Shown here: positions 36,363 through 51,311 of the stretch, piece after piece | Layout: each line of letters opens with the position of its first letter | How positions within the stretch are numbered: the first letter of the stretch is position 1 | NCBI GenBank assembly: GCA_013400975.1 | Contig: WBMZ01011445.1 | Coordinates: 1 to 64,000 of the forward strand | Origin: Atrichornis clamosus | Lineage: Eukaryota; Chordata; Aves; Passeriformes; Menuridae | Reading direction: 5' to 3' | DNA: 64,000 nucleotides | Notes under the pieces: model-generated | Seen by the model: only the letters and a program-made list of their open reading frames with translations | What the model was told of the DNA's origin: nothing | Databases searched by the model: none | Made by a program: the position numbers and the translations under genes

Positions 36363-36879
36363 GGTCTGTAAGGCAGAGAAGTTGATTTGGAAAAGATGAA
36401 GGTCAGCAGAGCAACAGCTCCAAACATCAGAGATGAAGAGGAGGAATGCAGCAAGAAGAGGGGAGTGTTAAACAGCTGCCTGGGGGAGCATAAAAGGGAC
36501 GCTTAGCATGCTCAAAACACTCTGATTTTGCCATAGTAGATCTGCTTGTGCCAAATTCCCACACAGAAAAATCTCAGGGACATGAGACTGACCTGGGTAT
36601 CATGGTTTTACTTATATTGCTTTCTTCACTGCAAGCTGTGTATAGCTTTAAATACACAAGTGTTCTATTTTCAAGTATTTATTGCATTCCTTACAAGATA
36701 TTTTTGAGAGTTGATCAATATGAAGTTTATCCATGAAGTTACTATACAATTCCTGCTGGATTAAAATTGGATATTTCTCCGTTTGTTGGTAAATTGCCAA
36801 ATGCTGTTACAAGTAACACTCAATTGTAATAAAACTTTATTCAGGGTCCTAAGGTGCTCATTACAGAGAGATGTTTGTG

Positions 36880-36900
36880 TATATATATATATATATATAT
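36880..36900 (+). repeat. AT dinucleotide microsatellite
   Basis: About ten uninterrupted TA units are flanked by GTGT on the left and GTATT on the right. Confidence 0.95.
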
Positions 36901-39259
36901 GTATTAAATTAGGCAACAAGAGAATCCCATGCTGCATAAGGCCTAATGAAAAGGCAGAATTTCCAATCTGGAGACAATCCTGTAATTTCAACTTTCATTT
37001 CCATTCCAAAACAGGACAAGAAATCAAAATATCAACAAAATAAATTGGTGGAGCTCAAATATCAGAATAATTTAGGTTTAAAAATGTCTATAGACAAAAT
37101 GCTGTTGCTTTCAATAGAAAATAAAATCTTCCTGGGCTGAAAAGTTGTGGAATATGATCCTCTTCCTACATGGCTAGAAATCAAGACTAGTCTGCTAGAA
37201 ATCCGTGAAGGTGGAAGCCTGCACATGGGTAATAAAAAATACACAGAATTACAAGCATTTGATAAAGCCAAGTGCTTTGGAAAGCTTTATGCTTTCAAGC
37301 TTCAGGGCATAAAGCAACCTAGGAATAGGGAGGAAAACCTCATGGCTCATCCGCTCGCTGTGATGGTGGAGGCCAGGCAGTCACACTGCCTCACCAGGGC
37401 TGTGGGGAGCTCGGCTGCTCAGCCAAAATTCAGGAACATCTACATTCTCTTTGTTTAGCAAATGCTGGCATTATGGCACACACTGGACACGGGCTAGTGA
37501 ATATGACTCGTGAATGGCAGGGCCCAAACTGTCTGCTGGGCTTCACAGGCGGCTGATAGACAACAGGAGGAGGCAGCAGCCGGCTCTGCAGTGGGAAATA
37601 CTGGCTGTCAGAAGCAGCCAGGCAAGATCTGGCAATGCACTCCCGAGGAAAGTGGAGACAAACTGTCTGCCCAGCTCTCTGAATGCAAAAGTCTTGGACC
37701 CATGAGCAAAGAAACACTCTTCAGACACTTGACTCCTCTCCAGGTTTCAGGAAATTAGAATTTAGATATATTCATTGTGATGGATACAAGGTGTCACTGA
37801 AGAAACATGCTGTTCCACTATCAACTGCTCCATACTGAAGACAACCCAAAACTACTCTTCCTGTTTGGGTCTTTCCTGTTTGTTTTTTAAAACAAGGTTC
37901 TTTCAAAAGGGCATAGCCTTCAGATCACAAGTGAATCTTTAGCCACCTGCCTGATTTTTCTGAGAAAGCTGGTACCAACCCTTGTTGAAAGGTGTTACTT
38001 TATGGAAAAAAACTGATGGACATTCCCATGCAAAACTTGTTCTGCAGTGGACCTGGAGACACTTCAAGCTCTGGGCAAGGCAGATGTCTCTCTGCATCAC
38101 CAGAGAGCCAACACCAGCAAAATTGCCTGCTGACTTCTGATGAAAAAAGCAGAAATTGAAGATGAGTGCTATTACCATCTTTTCTAAGAGTGGGGACAAG
38201 TGTGTAAGGACATATCCACCACCTGTTCTCAAGGTGGTACCCATGTCTGAAACAGCAAAATTACAGTGATGGGAAGTTGTGGTCTGGTCACCATCAGTCT
38301 TCAAATCTAGCATGCAATAAATACTTTAAACTCCCTAAAGTTCAGAGCTGAGCATCCAAATTTAGAATGTTCATTTGTCCCAAATCTAGTCAGTTTAACC
38401 TCTGAACATGAGTACAGCTGGTGTTTGTAGAGGCTTGTTAGGAAAACAGGCAAGAGCCTTTGGAGTACCTCTTCTGCAGGCACTTATTGATGGTTCAGCA
38501 TTTTTAAGAAGTTGAGATCACCATCTGGTTCTGTGTAATATGGTAATGCTCTGAAGATTAGACCACAAGGTAAAAGAAAAGACTTGAGGAAATTAATGTC
38601 CCAACTTTACATTTGAGACTTTTAGAGGTATTTGAAACAGTTAAAACCCAATTGCAATAGAAGAATAACTTTTTTTTCCAGAGAAATTAGGATCACAGTC
38701 CAAAAAAAGAATACACTGAACCAAGAGTTTTCCAGAAAACTTCAGAACTGAGTTGAAAAAAGCAGGTTGATTTGTACCCAACTATTTATATTTAGCTGGG
38801 GGCAAATCACTTCAAAACCAAATTCAGGCACCACCTAAGTGAGCGAATCCAAAGGAAGAGTCAGTCAAAAACCTTCCCTGGAATGACTTGCATTGTTCAT
38901 TCCTGACTAATTTCCTGATTCCACCCCAGCGGTCAACCTCCCAAACCAACTACATCTTGCAGTCTTCTCCAGCCTCCACAGTGATTTCGTAAAGTCAAGC
39001 ACAATGGGAGTGCAACAAAACCAAACTTCAAGTCATTGAACCATCACACAAAATATGGACAGGTTTTTCCACATAATTCTACCAAAACTTTTCAAGTCTC
39101 AGGCTAGGGCCTCAGCCACAGATCATTTCTCCTGCCCAGACTAGGAAACAGCACCCATTTCAGAATTATGGAGAAAGCTGGAAAATCTGAAATTAATGAA
39201 ATAACTTGTGAACAGGACAAAAAAAAAAAGTCTGACTTCAGAAATCAGCTGGATGGAGC

Positions 39260-39283
39260 CAAAATTCAAGGCAAAATTCAAGG
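39260..39283 (+). repeat. 12-bp tandem pair
   Basis: CAAAATTCAAGG occurs twice head to tail without change. Confidence 0.9.
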
Positions 39284-42200
39284 CAACTGTGTTTACTGGA
39301 GAAAAAAGGAAAGCCTGATCTAATCTCTCACCCAAAACCCAACCACAGTGTCTGGACTCTACAGGGTCAGGTTATTTTCCCATAATATCACAACCACAAC
39401 TAGAAATAGTCAAAAGAAGGAACTGTCAAAAGAAGCCACTCATTTCATTAAGTTTCCAATACAGCTCTGATCAAAGTGACAGTTACACTTCAGCAAAGTC
39501 TTTTGATCTTGTTGATGCTCAGCTGAATGGAATCATCACATCTTCAGAGCCATGCACAATGAGAACATAAATTCTGACTGCTCATTGCTGAAAAAATTGC
39601 TTGCTATTTTTATTCTGGTTGTTTTTTACTTTAAGAAAAAAGCTGAATTCTCTCTGTCAAAACCAACAGAAGAGTTGTTTAAAGGTATGGCAAGATACAC
39701 ATTCCTTTAGTGGAATACATACAAGAGTCTACAATAACTCAATGAGATCTGGAAGTGGACTCAATACTACACAGCAAAGTCAATCATGCTGGCAGACGCT
39801 TTATGCCAAACATGCAGAACAGTTTCAGAGGCAGATTTCAAGAAATAAAAAAACACAAAATAAAAAACACAAGGGAAGGGAAAATATGAGGCGTGCATGG
39901 AGCAAATGGAGATAGCGTTAGAGAATGAATGTAACCAGCTAATGGGTTAGGAAAAATCGCAATTAATCTTGCAGGTTTGCATGCTGAAGTCTCTCAGCCA
40001 GCAGTTCCTGGGCTGTGATGTACAAACTACCACTGGCCAACAAATCTTTGGTGGCTGCCCACTGTTAACTGACTGAGCATTATCTTTCTTGTCCCAGAAT
40101 TTACATTACACTGAAGATGCTGTTAGTGGACGTCAGACTAAACCAAGCCAGTGCTGACATTGCTACAGAGGCATTTATAGAATTCCACATAAGAAATTAA
40201 TCAGATCAAAGGGCAGGGAGTAAAAATTTATTTCATCCCTCTCTCTACATAGAGATGCAGAGTAGTCCATGTTAAAAAAATAAGTAGCATCTTTTTTGTC
40301 TATTCAAAAATTTGCACCAGCAAGATTGAACAATCAACTGTAGACCAAACCACAGCTGATATATCAGTCAATACAGCATTTAAAAAGAGTTCACAAAGGA
40401 AAAAAGTAATTTCAACTCCTGACTTACAGAAATTCCTGGCAAAGGAAGAAACTGTTCTCAGCCCCCAAATAACCAAACACCCATCCACTGCATGTGGAAA
40501 TTATTCTGCCATCATTTTACTACTCCAGCAGAGGTGGTGCATGGCCTTACAAAGCTTTGGCTGTTTTCGAAGGCTGTTATTTTAAATGTTTTAGTAGTGG
40601 GAACTGCATGGAGCTGGCAATTATGGAATTAGAGTGCAGTGTGGAGAATGTCACTTTGAAATCATTTAGCTCAGTTCATTTCCTTTTCAAGCGCAATAGA
40701 AAGCAGATGGAGCAGGGAGGGCCAACATGCCATAGAACTCCCCAGGCCTTGGCCAGCACTCTCTTCCCCAGGTCTTACAGAGGGGTCACCAAATCCTCAT
40801 GGAGTTATTATTCTTTAGGAGAACCACATGCTAGAACTCTGACAGGATCCTGGTCTTTGGAGAAAGTCGCCTCACTCCTAGGTTTGTGTTAAGCATCAAA
40901 TGTTAGACCTAAACTGTAAACAAGGTCAACAGGGACACAAAGCTCACACCAGAAGAGCAGCGCAGGGAAGCCAGAGAGAGGCCAGTGGAACACAGCAGGA
41001 AGATTAAGTGCTTTGGAAAAGAGAGGCCTTGATAGAGAGAAAGAGGCCTCCAAAGAGTTGTCCAATATGAAGGAAAGGCTGTTACCAAGAGAAAACTTTG
41101 CCGTATGCAGCAAGAGTTGGACAAGAAATTTTAATCTTGATTTGCAGCAAAGATGCACTGAGGTCAGGAAAGCAAAAATAAATGAAGTGTGAGGTGCAAA
41201 GGGAGCGAAGCTTTGCAGCCTCAGTTCGTAGTTGATTACTGAAGGTGGCAGGGAAGAGTTAGAGGAATTTCTCCCAGGGACCATCTAGTTAAGTGTAATC
41301 TTTCCTCGGAGCAAGGGAATGACTTCCAAGGACACTGTCCTGCACAACATCTCTTGGATAATTTAATAAAGTTTGTTACAACTTATTTTTTGTGTTTCTT
41401 AAACAGAATAAAAGGGATTCCCCAGAGGAGAGGAATATACACTAAGAGAAGCAGATTCAAGTGCTGGAGTTGCAGTAGGATCTAACAGAAACTCTGGGAC
41501 TTAGGAAGTCCAAGTCCATTCCATGTTAATGTATCAGGACAGATATTCCTCTCTCAGTGTCAGCAATGCAGAGAGTCCATGTCTCACTGGCCAGGTTTAC
41601 TTGCGCCAAGCAGCAACGAGAGCAAGCCTCAGCCTCTGAACCACCCCATCCATACACAGCTCCAGTTTGACCCACACAACACACTCAACCCTTTTTTGCC
41701 CCACAGCACGAGCAAAAATGTCAAAATGAGCTTTGCTCTGAGATTTCTCACTGGAAAAGTTTGTGCTGTGCATCTAGGATACCCTTGACAGAGGCAACAC
41801 TTCTGTATATTATATATCAGTTCAACTTCAGGGCTTCCTGCAGTTCCCCCTCTAGAAACTTCTAGTGAAAAAGAAAACTTCTGCAATTGCCTTAGAGGGT
41901 TTTACCACTCTGGGTTCTCACCAGATGCTGACAACAAGAGCAAGGCTGGCTGTTACCAGTCGTGGGTGTGATTGTGATAGAAGTCTCTGAGATTAGTGAG
42001 CAGGTCTGCCCATGCAATACGTCCACTGAGAATACAGAAGGTTGGTACAGGTTCTTACCCAATGTGCACTCTAGATATCCAAACAAACTAATGAATCTCC
42101 TTAGTATCTTCAGAAATACCTTAAGCAAAAAGATTTCCACTCTTCCCCTTTCTAAACCTTAAACAAAATGAGCAGGGATAACCAGCAACTACACCAGACA

Positions 42201-42925
42201 CCTGCAAAAGAGCAGCTATTTCAAATGCTGTTTTGTGCCATGGGAGCTAGAGTTCTCTTCCTGCCTCAGATATTGGCAACAGAATACTTTTCAGCACCTG
42301 GGCAAACTCTACTTACAATCTCCTACAGAGATTCAGGCAGTGTATCAATACAAGTATGGGTCTGGCTGCCTGCGAGCTCCCAGCAGAACATGTGATCAGC
42401 TACTTGACCTCAGCATGACAAATCTGGTGCGACAGGCTGGACAGGTCAGTGCAGCCTCTTGCATAACCCATTCCAGGCCACCAGTAAGCCACCCATAAGC
42501 CAGGTCACCAATAAATCATTCTGGCAGTGTCTGTCTTGCTCCTCTCCCCACATGCCCCTCAGAGGCAGTGTCCTCTTCCAGCACCACTGCCAGCACATGG
42601 TATGCACAGAGGTTTCCTTCCACTTCTGTTCCAGCCACCAAGAGCTTCAGTACCTCTCCAGAGCAGGGAGGTAGCCCCAAGGCTACCAAGTACTTTCGTA
42701 TGTCTCCAGATCCCTAAGCCAACACCATGGCTGTTGCTCCCTCACTTCTTTTCTGCCTTCTCCTCTCCTTCTTTGTAGTGTGTTCTCCATGTTCTACATC
42801 CTTTTATTAACCATCACTATAAAGAGACCTGACCACCCACCACTCTACAGAGAGGTCTGATTCACAACAGGCCCTGGATATCTCTCCAGCTTGGTGCTGC
42901 TGCACACCAGCTACAGCATCAAAAT

Positions 42926-43125
42926 CATAGAATCATAGAACGACTTAGATTGAAAAGGAACTTTTTATATCATAAAAACATTATTTAACACAGCACTGCC
43001 AAGTCCACCATTAAACCATGTTCCTAAAGTGCCACATCTGCAAGTCTTCTAAATACCTTGAGCTGTGGTGACTCAGCAATGCCCTTTCTTGAGAATGCCT
43101 TCCAGTGCTTGAGAACCAAGGGCAG
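42926..43125 (-). mobile_element. CR1 LINE 3' end, antisense
   Basis: It begins with the diagnostic CR1 3' terminus in antisense, TCATAGAATCATAGAACGAC, then TTAGATTGAAAAGGAAC, ACTGCCAAGTCCACCATTAA, GGTGACTCAGCAATGCC and CCTTCCAGTGCTTGAGAACC. The tandem TCATAGAA octamer at the end is typical of CR1 3' ends. It is 5'-truncated, as most CR1 copies are. Confidence 0.85.
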
Positions 43126-46100
43126 GACCATCCCTTGGCACATACAAAGGCAGTGCTTGGCATACAAAATTCTAAGCAGTAGTAAGCATGAAAAAAGTAC
43201 AAGCAGACTTGCTCTCCAGGTCCTCTGCAGCTGTGTCCTGAGGAGCTCTGCAGGGTCGGTCTGCAAGGCTGGTGCCTCAGTTGTTGCTTGTCTGGAGCTA
43301 AGGCAGGAGGTGGGGAAGGGCCTTGGTGCCTGGAGCACTGGGGACACTGGTAACAACACAGTGGGGTGTCACCATGGTGTCATTGAGAGCTGTCAGCCTT
43401 TCTTCTAGGAACACACTTCCAGAGCAGCATCTTCTTTCTCACTTGGCAGTAATTCTCCACCTGGACACCTCCTTGCCAACATCTTTGCTGGCCTCGGGTG
43501 TCTTTCCTACACCAGGCAAACATCCTGGTGAGAAATCTTACTTTTGGACACACACCTGTTTATTTCAGGTCTGTCATGGCTGAAGGCTACAGCATGCTCA
43601 AGGCAGCAACCTTCCTGCAGAGGGAAGGTGTCACCTCATTGCTCTGGGACCCCAGCAGTGCTAACTACAGCCCCAAGACCCCAGAGGTACCCTTGCAATG
43701 CCAGAGCACATAACTCTGCAGAAACCCTGGCCGTGGAGTAAGAATGTGCCTGGACGAGAATGGCTGGCAGAGGGAGAGAGGGAAAGGTGTCCCCCAGTGA
43801 GCTGGGGCTAAAGGGTGTGAGCCAAGAGATCAGACTTCTGGACAGGGAGTATGTGCTTTAGGCGAAAACTGTCTCAGTCAAATAAACTCCCTCTCTGCCT
43901 GTCATGCTAGCTTATTCCCACCTCTCCTGCCTCTGCAAGGGCTGGACCTCATGGCAGAACAGGTACTCTCTCAAACACCACTTGGAGCAGCCACTGGGAG
44001 TAATCTGTGTTAGGTGCAAGAAGTCAACCTAGGCATTTCCTTCCTCCTTATGCTTCTGAAGAGGTTCCAGAAGACAATACTCCTTTTGCATTTTGTTTTA
44101 AGGAAACCCATTTATTCAAAAGGGAGTCTAAAACCAATCTGGTAAAAGGACATATAGCATAATCTGTCAGTGTAGTTCCACCCTCCGTCCACCTCCTCAT
44201 CAAAATTAATATAATCTTCTTGATGAGGAGAAATGGCTAAAGGGTTAAAAATAGGCAGGGAGATGTTTGAACTCTAAGAGAAATATTAAAAATCTTTATT
44301 CAAACATATCAATATGTATTAAGAGGCACAGACGATAATTAAATTGTTTTTACATTGAGTTATTTAAACTGGAACAGAGTGCTTGGCAAATTAGCATATA
44401 GAACAATACTGCTCTAGTAGCTCAAATGATAATAGGACCTAATAGGATTTCCCTATTCCTAATTCTGCTGAATCCAAGGAAGGCTGATTTAAAAGTTGTA
44501 AATGTGCAGGAGGTGGCTTTCAAGACAATAAAGAGCATTTCTACGCTCTGAAAAACAAGCTTTGAGGATGTGACAACACATGAAAAATTCCTTCAGCTGC
44601 ACCTCTGCTCAGCACGGTTTGGGTGAGCTGAGGCTGCCCTAGCAGCAGATTTGTCATATCTTGCTTCATTTCCATATGCATTCTGCTTGGCAGTTTCCCC
44701 TCAGCTGGTACTGCACCCCACTGCATCTGCACACACACAGCGAGCTCCTGGACTGATGAACTTGCAGAGAACAGGCAATGCTGTCAGGAGGCACAGGGAG
44801 AAGTGTCCCTGCCCGGGGCCGCTCATGGGCTTGATCTCAGCAGGCTGCAGTGTTTGAAGCAGGCGTACGGGGAGGACAGAGAGGAACAGGCGAGTGAAAA
44901 TATGGGAAGAAGTAAGGAAAAAGCTCAGCCAGCAGAGACACAGCTCAGCTAAGTCCCCTGAAAACTCCTCAGAAAATTAGAAGCCAGCAAGATTCATAGT
45001 GCCAGAAGAGCACACGTGCTTGCAGGAACACACATGTGTGAAGGGCATGCACACACAGATGTGCCTCTGGGGAGAGCTCGAATGTGTGAATACTTGTCTG
45101 AATAGCAATAACCTCCTGGTTCCATTTTACTGCCACAGCAAAAGTAAAAGAGGTGCTGGAATATATGGGTCTCTGTGTGTGAAGCAGCATAACAGAATGA
45201 ATCTGCACAGGCAACCGCTACTCCTTTTTTAAAAGAAGATAGAGAGAGATGCAAGTTTAGAAATACGACAGACAGAAGCTCTAAACTGTTTTCAGTGAAA
45301 TCCACACTCGTAAAATGCCAGCATCCTGGACTAAACACCTTTGTTAGAAGTGATTGAATCCCCAACAGCTGCAGCAAAATGCCTTCACTTGCAAGTGTTA
45401 CTGGTGGCTAAGCAAAATTATCTTCCTATTGTTGCTATTTTTAGTAGCACCCATCACACTAGCTGCTTTCCAAACAGATTTCTCTCCAATGAGCCTGCTA
45501 CAACTGTTATGTGCACGTGGATGTAACATTATTATCTTCTGTAGTCCAAGTTGCTCACTGTCGGCTTCAAAGTTCAAAAAGCACCATGGTGGGTGAAACT
45601 GGAGTTAAACAGCCCAAAGACTATAACTGCATAAGGGATATAAGAGCAATTCCCTCACTGCAAGCACCATTTATCCTCTGGACAATAAGATTTTTAATGT
45701 TGAAAAGCATGTTGGATTTTAAACTCATATTTAAATTCATAAGAAAACACTGTGGTAGTCTATGTTTGAACTAACAATTTTATTTTCTTTTATCACTGTT
45801 ACAATTTTTGTGGACAATATAATCATCAAATACTTCTGTGAATAAAAAGTAATAAGTGAAAGCTTAGAGATTTAGAGAATAATATTTCAGGAATTTTGCC
45901 TCAAATAACCAGATCTTTTATTTTTGTTCGTGCACTCATATGCTTGAGAAAAAACAGTGGTGTTCTGTCAAATAAAAAGAAACATCTTTCTCATTAGGAT
46001 TGTGTTTATCACGCTTTCAAATGTTCTACAAACCAATGCCCCTATTTGTCACTGTAATTCAATATAATAAAAGCTGTCAAAACTGTTCACTTTGCTCGCT

Positions 46101-49100
46101 AGAGACAAATTTGCTGAAGTTTTGCAGCACAAGCCAAGTAACACAGCACCAGATCCTCCAGCTTTTATTTCACTCTGCTCTAGGCACTATTCATACTGGT
46201 TTCTGTGCAATTTTTGCTCAAGTAAGGGCTGAAAATTTCAGTTTCTGAACATGAGACTTTTTTAGAAATAGTCACAGAAATCCCATTTACAAAGCACATT
46301 GAGTGACTGGAATGGTACTTCTTGTGAGTTTTATCTCTGAAATCCCAAACTTATTTCCTTCAGATTATTGCAAAATACAGACTAACTACATCCTTGATGA
46401 AATTCTCTTGAGGTCTATGAGGTCACCTCGAGGATTAAACACTGACTGACCTTTTTTCTACAGAGTTCAGAAGCATGTATTTTGATGCCTACTACTCCTT
46501 CAGAGATGTTACTCTCTTCCACTAAAAACAAAGATTATAGATCTCTTCCCTCATGGGAAGAGGTTTGATGAAGCAACTCTCTATTATTACCTTGTCCAGA
46601 GACTCCAGGAACCACACTGTGTCCTTCTGGCAATAGACAAAACAGACAAAGTTATCATTCAAGGACAGCCTTGAGTAATGGCTACAGTCTCCATTGTTTA
46701 AAAAAAGATGTTTTGATGCATTAAATCAAGAAAACACATTGAGAGCTTTGTGTTGGGAATAGGTAGAGTGGCAGGTCATGTGAAAAGCAGCTGGGACAGT
46801 GGTTAGGCCAAAGCATTAGTCAGCTGCTCTTTCTAGTCTTTACCACACTACTGACTTGTCCTGAGATTTGGAGAAGACTTTCATGGTAAAATCTATAAAC
46901 TAGAGTCCTTCATCTGACTCTTTTGAACTGCCTTTCTGCATCTGTGCAGACCGCAGCAGTTTAGCATGTCAAAACACTTTTACAGGCTCAGATAAAAGTT
47001 GCTAAATATTAACAGATGTAGTGAAAAGCCAATGCACTTTTACCTCTTTTTGAGCATGTGCCCAAAGACCATTTGATGAAGATGTGTTCTACACCTGAAA
47101 AGAAACAGATTTCTGCATAGACACAGGGGCCTAGTAAGACCAGAGAACATGAAAAACAAGATGAAATCTATTGATGACTGCAGCTCCTCTGACTGAATCC
47201 TTTATTGCAGCTGCGTGGACAGACCCCTCCCTGAGTTTTTACTCCAGCCATTATTCCTAACTTGGCATCCAGAAGTCAGCCTTGGCTTCCAACCTGAAAA
47301 AAAAAGCAGATAGTTAGGCTAACACACACTAGCCTCAGTTAAGCATTCAGGGTATTGTGCATGTGATAAAGGATTGGATAAAACAGTGGCAAAAATCTGC
47401 TATCTTCCAAGGCTCAGGAAAATAAACCGCAAAGACAATTCAACAAAGTCCTCTTTGTTTCTGAATAGAACCAACAAAATGAAAGGAATCTGGTGGAAGA
47501 CAGAAGGCAAGAAAGAGGTCTGCTGCAGGGAGCAAGTACAGACAGAATCGCTCTTTGCCGGTTCCTCTGACAGAGCAAGTGCATGATTATCACATGAGCC
47601 TCACAAAGACTGGAATTAAAGGGGCTGACTCGGCTGTCACATCGCTTAAGCTGCACTGGGGTCAAAGGAGTTCGGACTAACCGAGGTCAGCCACACACAG
47701 CCTGGGAAGTAGGGGTCTCTTTTTCTAAGTAACAATTGCTCAGGTTGATAAAAATAGCTACCTAGAGCCCATGATGGTTTATAAAGCTGTCCCTTTACAC
47801 CAGATTCCCACAAAGTGCCATATATAATCAATAGCACTCTGAAAAGAACAGAACCACAATGAAGGCAGTCAGGTGGTCACTAGAAACAGGTGTAAAGGGC
47901 AAAATACACAAAGAAGTCACCATCTGTGCTGCCCCCTAAAAGACCAAGGGAAAAAATAATAAGTCTGAAATACTGGTACACAGGTATGATAAAATCCAAA
48001 TGCAAACAGGTGTCAATGGCATGACCGTAGGGGAGTCTGCTATTTGCAGGTCTCCACATGTCTTCTGTATATTATTTTGTGAATCATGTCCCCAACAGAG
48101 ACTTCTCTTTGCAGATTTTCAGTGATGCCAGGGCTACTGATAAATGTCTCTGTGCTAAAAATAGTACCTATTCTCTCCCATGCCCTCTGTCCCCTTTCAG
48201 CTTCCACTTCACATGAATCAGCTCCAAGAGAGGGGCACTGACCTCGTCTCACCAGGAATATCAAACATCTCCACAGCTTTGATGAACCTTTTGATGAGAG
48301 TGGAAAAAGGAGAAATGTACACATCAACTGTGTAATCATGTGCTGGATGGGTCTGGATACAGCCTAAGGTTTGTGTTTAAAAGCACAACCGATATTCATC
48401 TCCTTTGGTATGCAAGCACAGAAAAGCACCTTTTGTTTTCGTGTGGTTTTGTGGGGTTTTTTTCTTGAGGCTTCAGTAGCATTTGGACTGGGTCCACAGA
48501 AAAATCTACTAATTTTTTCACAGACATAGAATTATATCTTATTTGCCATTATCATCACTTTGCAGATAACCAAGATCACGATACCAGTGGGTTTGTTGCT
48601 CTTCAACGTATATTAAGTAATTGTCCCTGCCCAACAAACTCATATTCACCTCTGAATCCTGATTTCTGAATCAGGATTTTCTATCATCTTGACATTATTT
48701 GTGGCATCATAAAAAATTTTTAAAATACTTTCTACAAATAAAGTCTGTGTATCCATCATTCCTCAAGTCATAACACTGGGACTTCCTGGTAAAGAAACTA
48801 CAATCTGCTGTGACACTGAAAGAGTGAACAGGGCCAGGTTTTTAAGCATCACTCTGCCACACCTCTTTGTGGACAGGGAATTTGCTAAAACAAATCCTAA
48901 GACCAAGACAAAGAGGGCAACCTGCATGACCCGCAGGGGATCTTCACAGATGTACTGAAGCTGACTGTGCAGGATGAACCTGAGAAAACAAGTCCTTGGG
49001 TAAGCTCAATTATCCTTTACAACCTGATTGTTAATGGCTATGTGTTTACCCGTCCTTGAGGAAAGATCTTCTATTGTGGCTTATCAAACCCAGAAGGATT

Positions 49101-51311
49101 CCTAGTGTCCTCAGGGAGGTCTGGGTCAGAAGTTAAACTGATAACTCCAAATGTGCTGTCTATGCTTTATCATTCCACAGACTCTAGACTGGAAGTACTG
49201 TTACGTGTCCAGTGCTGTGATAGCAGAGAATTGCAGGTCTTTTTCATTTCTGTTCTATTAATCCAATTCTGCTGCATATTTTCTGCTCTGTTGCAAAGCT
49301 TGAGACAGTGCTGGTGCTGTGCCCCCTAGGTCAGAATCACCTTACAGAAGGAGATGCCAATGCCTCTTGTTAAGGGGTGTGTGTATGTGTTTAGACCAGG
49401 TGAAGGACAACTGTTTCCACTGATGCCACCTTACAGGATCCTGGAGGAAGCAACACAGAGTGAACTGCCAAAGCCAGCCCCTTCAATGCTTGTGAAGGGA
49501 ATGGGTAAATCCTCAGACCATGCAATTTGGGCTTTCTCATACAGCTGGGAGCCAGACTGACAAGAAGACGAGAAGCAGGCACTCCAATCATGTACAGCCT
49601 GGGCAAGGTGACAGCTTGTGCTCAGGGATCTGGAAGTGTTCACTCTTGACCTGCTGGATACTGAGTAGGCTGCAATCCACCAAACAGTAGGACTCTCTGC
49701 TGAGCATTCTCCACTGAAAATGTTCTGGTTTTCTCTGTAAGGAAGTTTATTCTTGTATCTCCAAAGTGACGCGAAGCAATGCCAGTTTCTCTTTCTGTGT
49801 GTTGTCACCAGCTCCTCAACTCAGCATGTCTTGCTGGTAACTTATCCATCCACTGCAATAAAGCAGCCTTGGTCTTTCACACCATGTTAAAGAAAATAAC
49901 CAACAGAGTACTTAAACCAGGCTTGGCTTGACTGCAGATTTCAATTTAGTTCAGCACTAAAAGGAAACCCTATTAGTACTACTTCCCCACAGTTAGCCTT
50001 GCTTAATGCCTAGTGTTAAGATAAATTATGTTCTTCAGTGTGTAGGATGAAATAAGAGTTGCTATCACAGCAGGATGATTTTGTCAAACATTACTTACAT
50101 TAGGCAGCAATCTTCTGTTCCCACAGAAGGAAAAATTTTGATAATAGATAACCAAGCTTATCTTGGAGATCTATCACTTGGGGCCATAATCCATGATCTA
50201 TGTAGACTCAGTGCACAGTATATCATTTTCTCCAACAGCCTTTAACAGGGACTTTGACAGAACTATTATTTTCTTCTGAATGATATATAAACAAATTCAG
50301 TTCTACAGCTTCATCTCCAGTCATCTCTGTTCATTGTTCTTTTATTGCAAGTATGCCTTGGCATGGTTTTAGAACTACTGAAGTATTTAATAGCTGTTTA
50401 AAAGTAACAGCTATTACTACTTAGACTAGACATAAATAGAGGACAACTAAGCGGGTCATTACCTTTACAAGTAAAGTGTGTATGGAGAAGGATTTAAGAG
50501 AAATGAAATTATAAATCCAACTACTCCATTATTATCTGTGTTTTAAATGAGAAAGTAGATTGGGTTTGCAACATTAAGTACAGGATAAGACTATTCTGAG
50601 TCTAATACAAATATGAAGGTACTTTTAGAATTTGCCAGTTGCTTAGCCCTCGGAGAGCCACTTCTGGGACTGCTTAGGTAGGGATTCTTGGCTCTACATC
50701 CCAAATGTGATCAACATTTTGCTTGTAATTCTACACTAAAGGATGCCAGTGGTCAACAAGGATGTATTATCCATTAAGATGGAGAAAGAAGTGGGAAAGG
50801 TATAAGACGGAGTGTCTCATTTTTCTTGAGATTTATCCAAGATCTTAAAAAATCAATGGAAATCTTTCTGTTGAGTTCACCATGCTCTGGATCATATCCC
50901 TACAAAGCTCACTTTATTGTCAAGGCCATTCCTTCTTCCCCATTCTGTTGCTCAATTTGCTTTCTGCTGTTAGGACCTTTTTTGCAAATATTAATAAAAC
51001 TGTATAATCTTTGGCCTTTAGCTGAGTCTCGATTCTGTGGCACACTGTTGTACTGTATGCGTGACTGCATGATTGAGGGTTGCTCTGGAAATTACTCATA
51101 AAAATTAATTGTCTGGTAATACCACAATTGTCAATATGTGTAGGTTGCAGCATTCCCCCTGTGGGCTGTTGTAGCAGATCATAAAACTTCATTTCCAGGA
51201 AAGTTTCAAAACTTTTATTTTCTAGGGAACATTAATTATCAGAGTCCAGATGACCTGTCCCATTTCTCCATTCACTTCATCTCTTTTTTCTCTCATCAGA
51301 CATGGTAATTT

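Larger units (their letters stand above)
36363..42925. other. Noncoding stretch, no gene supported
   Basis: AT-rich DNA with an AT microsatellite at 36880-36900, a TATA-like GCATAAAAGGGACG near 36488-36501, and a 12-bp tandem pair at 39260-39283. Two adjacent frames of about 130 codons (40494-40892 forward, 40889-41284 reverse) show no recognisable protein family. Confidence 0.55.

Noticed and set aside
40494..41284. Adjacent 132-codon forward and 131-codon reverse frames
   Set aside because: No recognised domain, and two frames of this size are plausible by chance in 64 kb searched in six frames.
43024..43359. 111-codon reverse frame
   Set aside because: Its right end lies in a CR1 fragment and it does not follow the CR1 coding frame; no gene is needed to explain it.
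48530..48600. Possible fourth MIR-like relic (CACTTTGCAGATAACCAAG)
   Set aside because: The match is limited to about 15 bases and the expected neighbouring core segments are absent.
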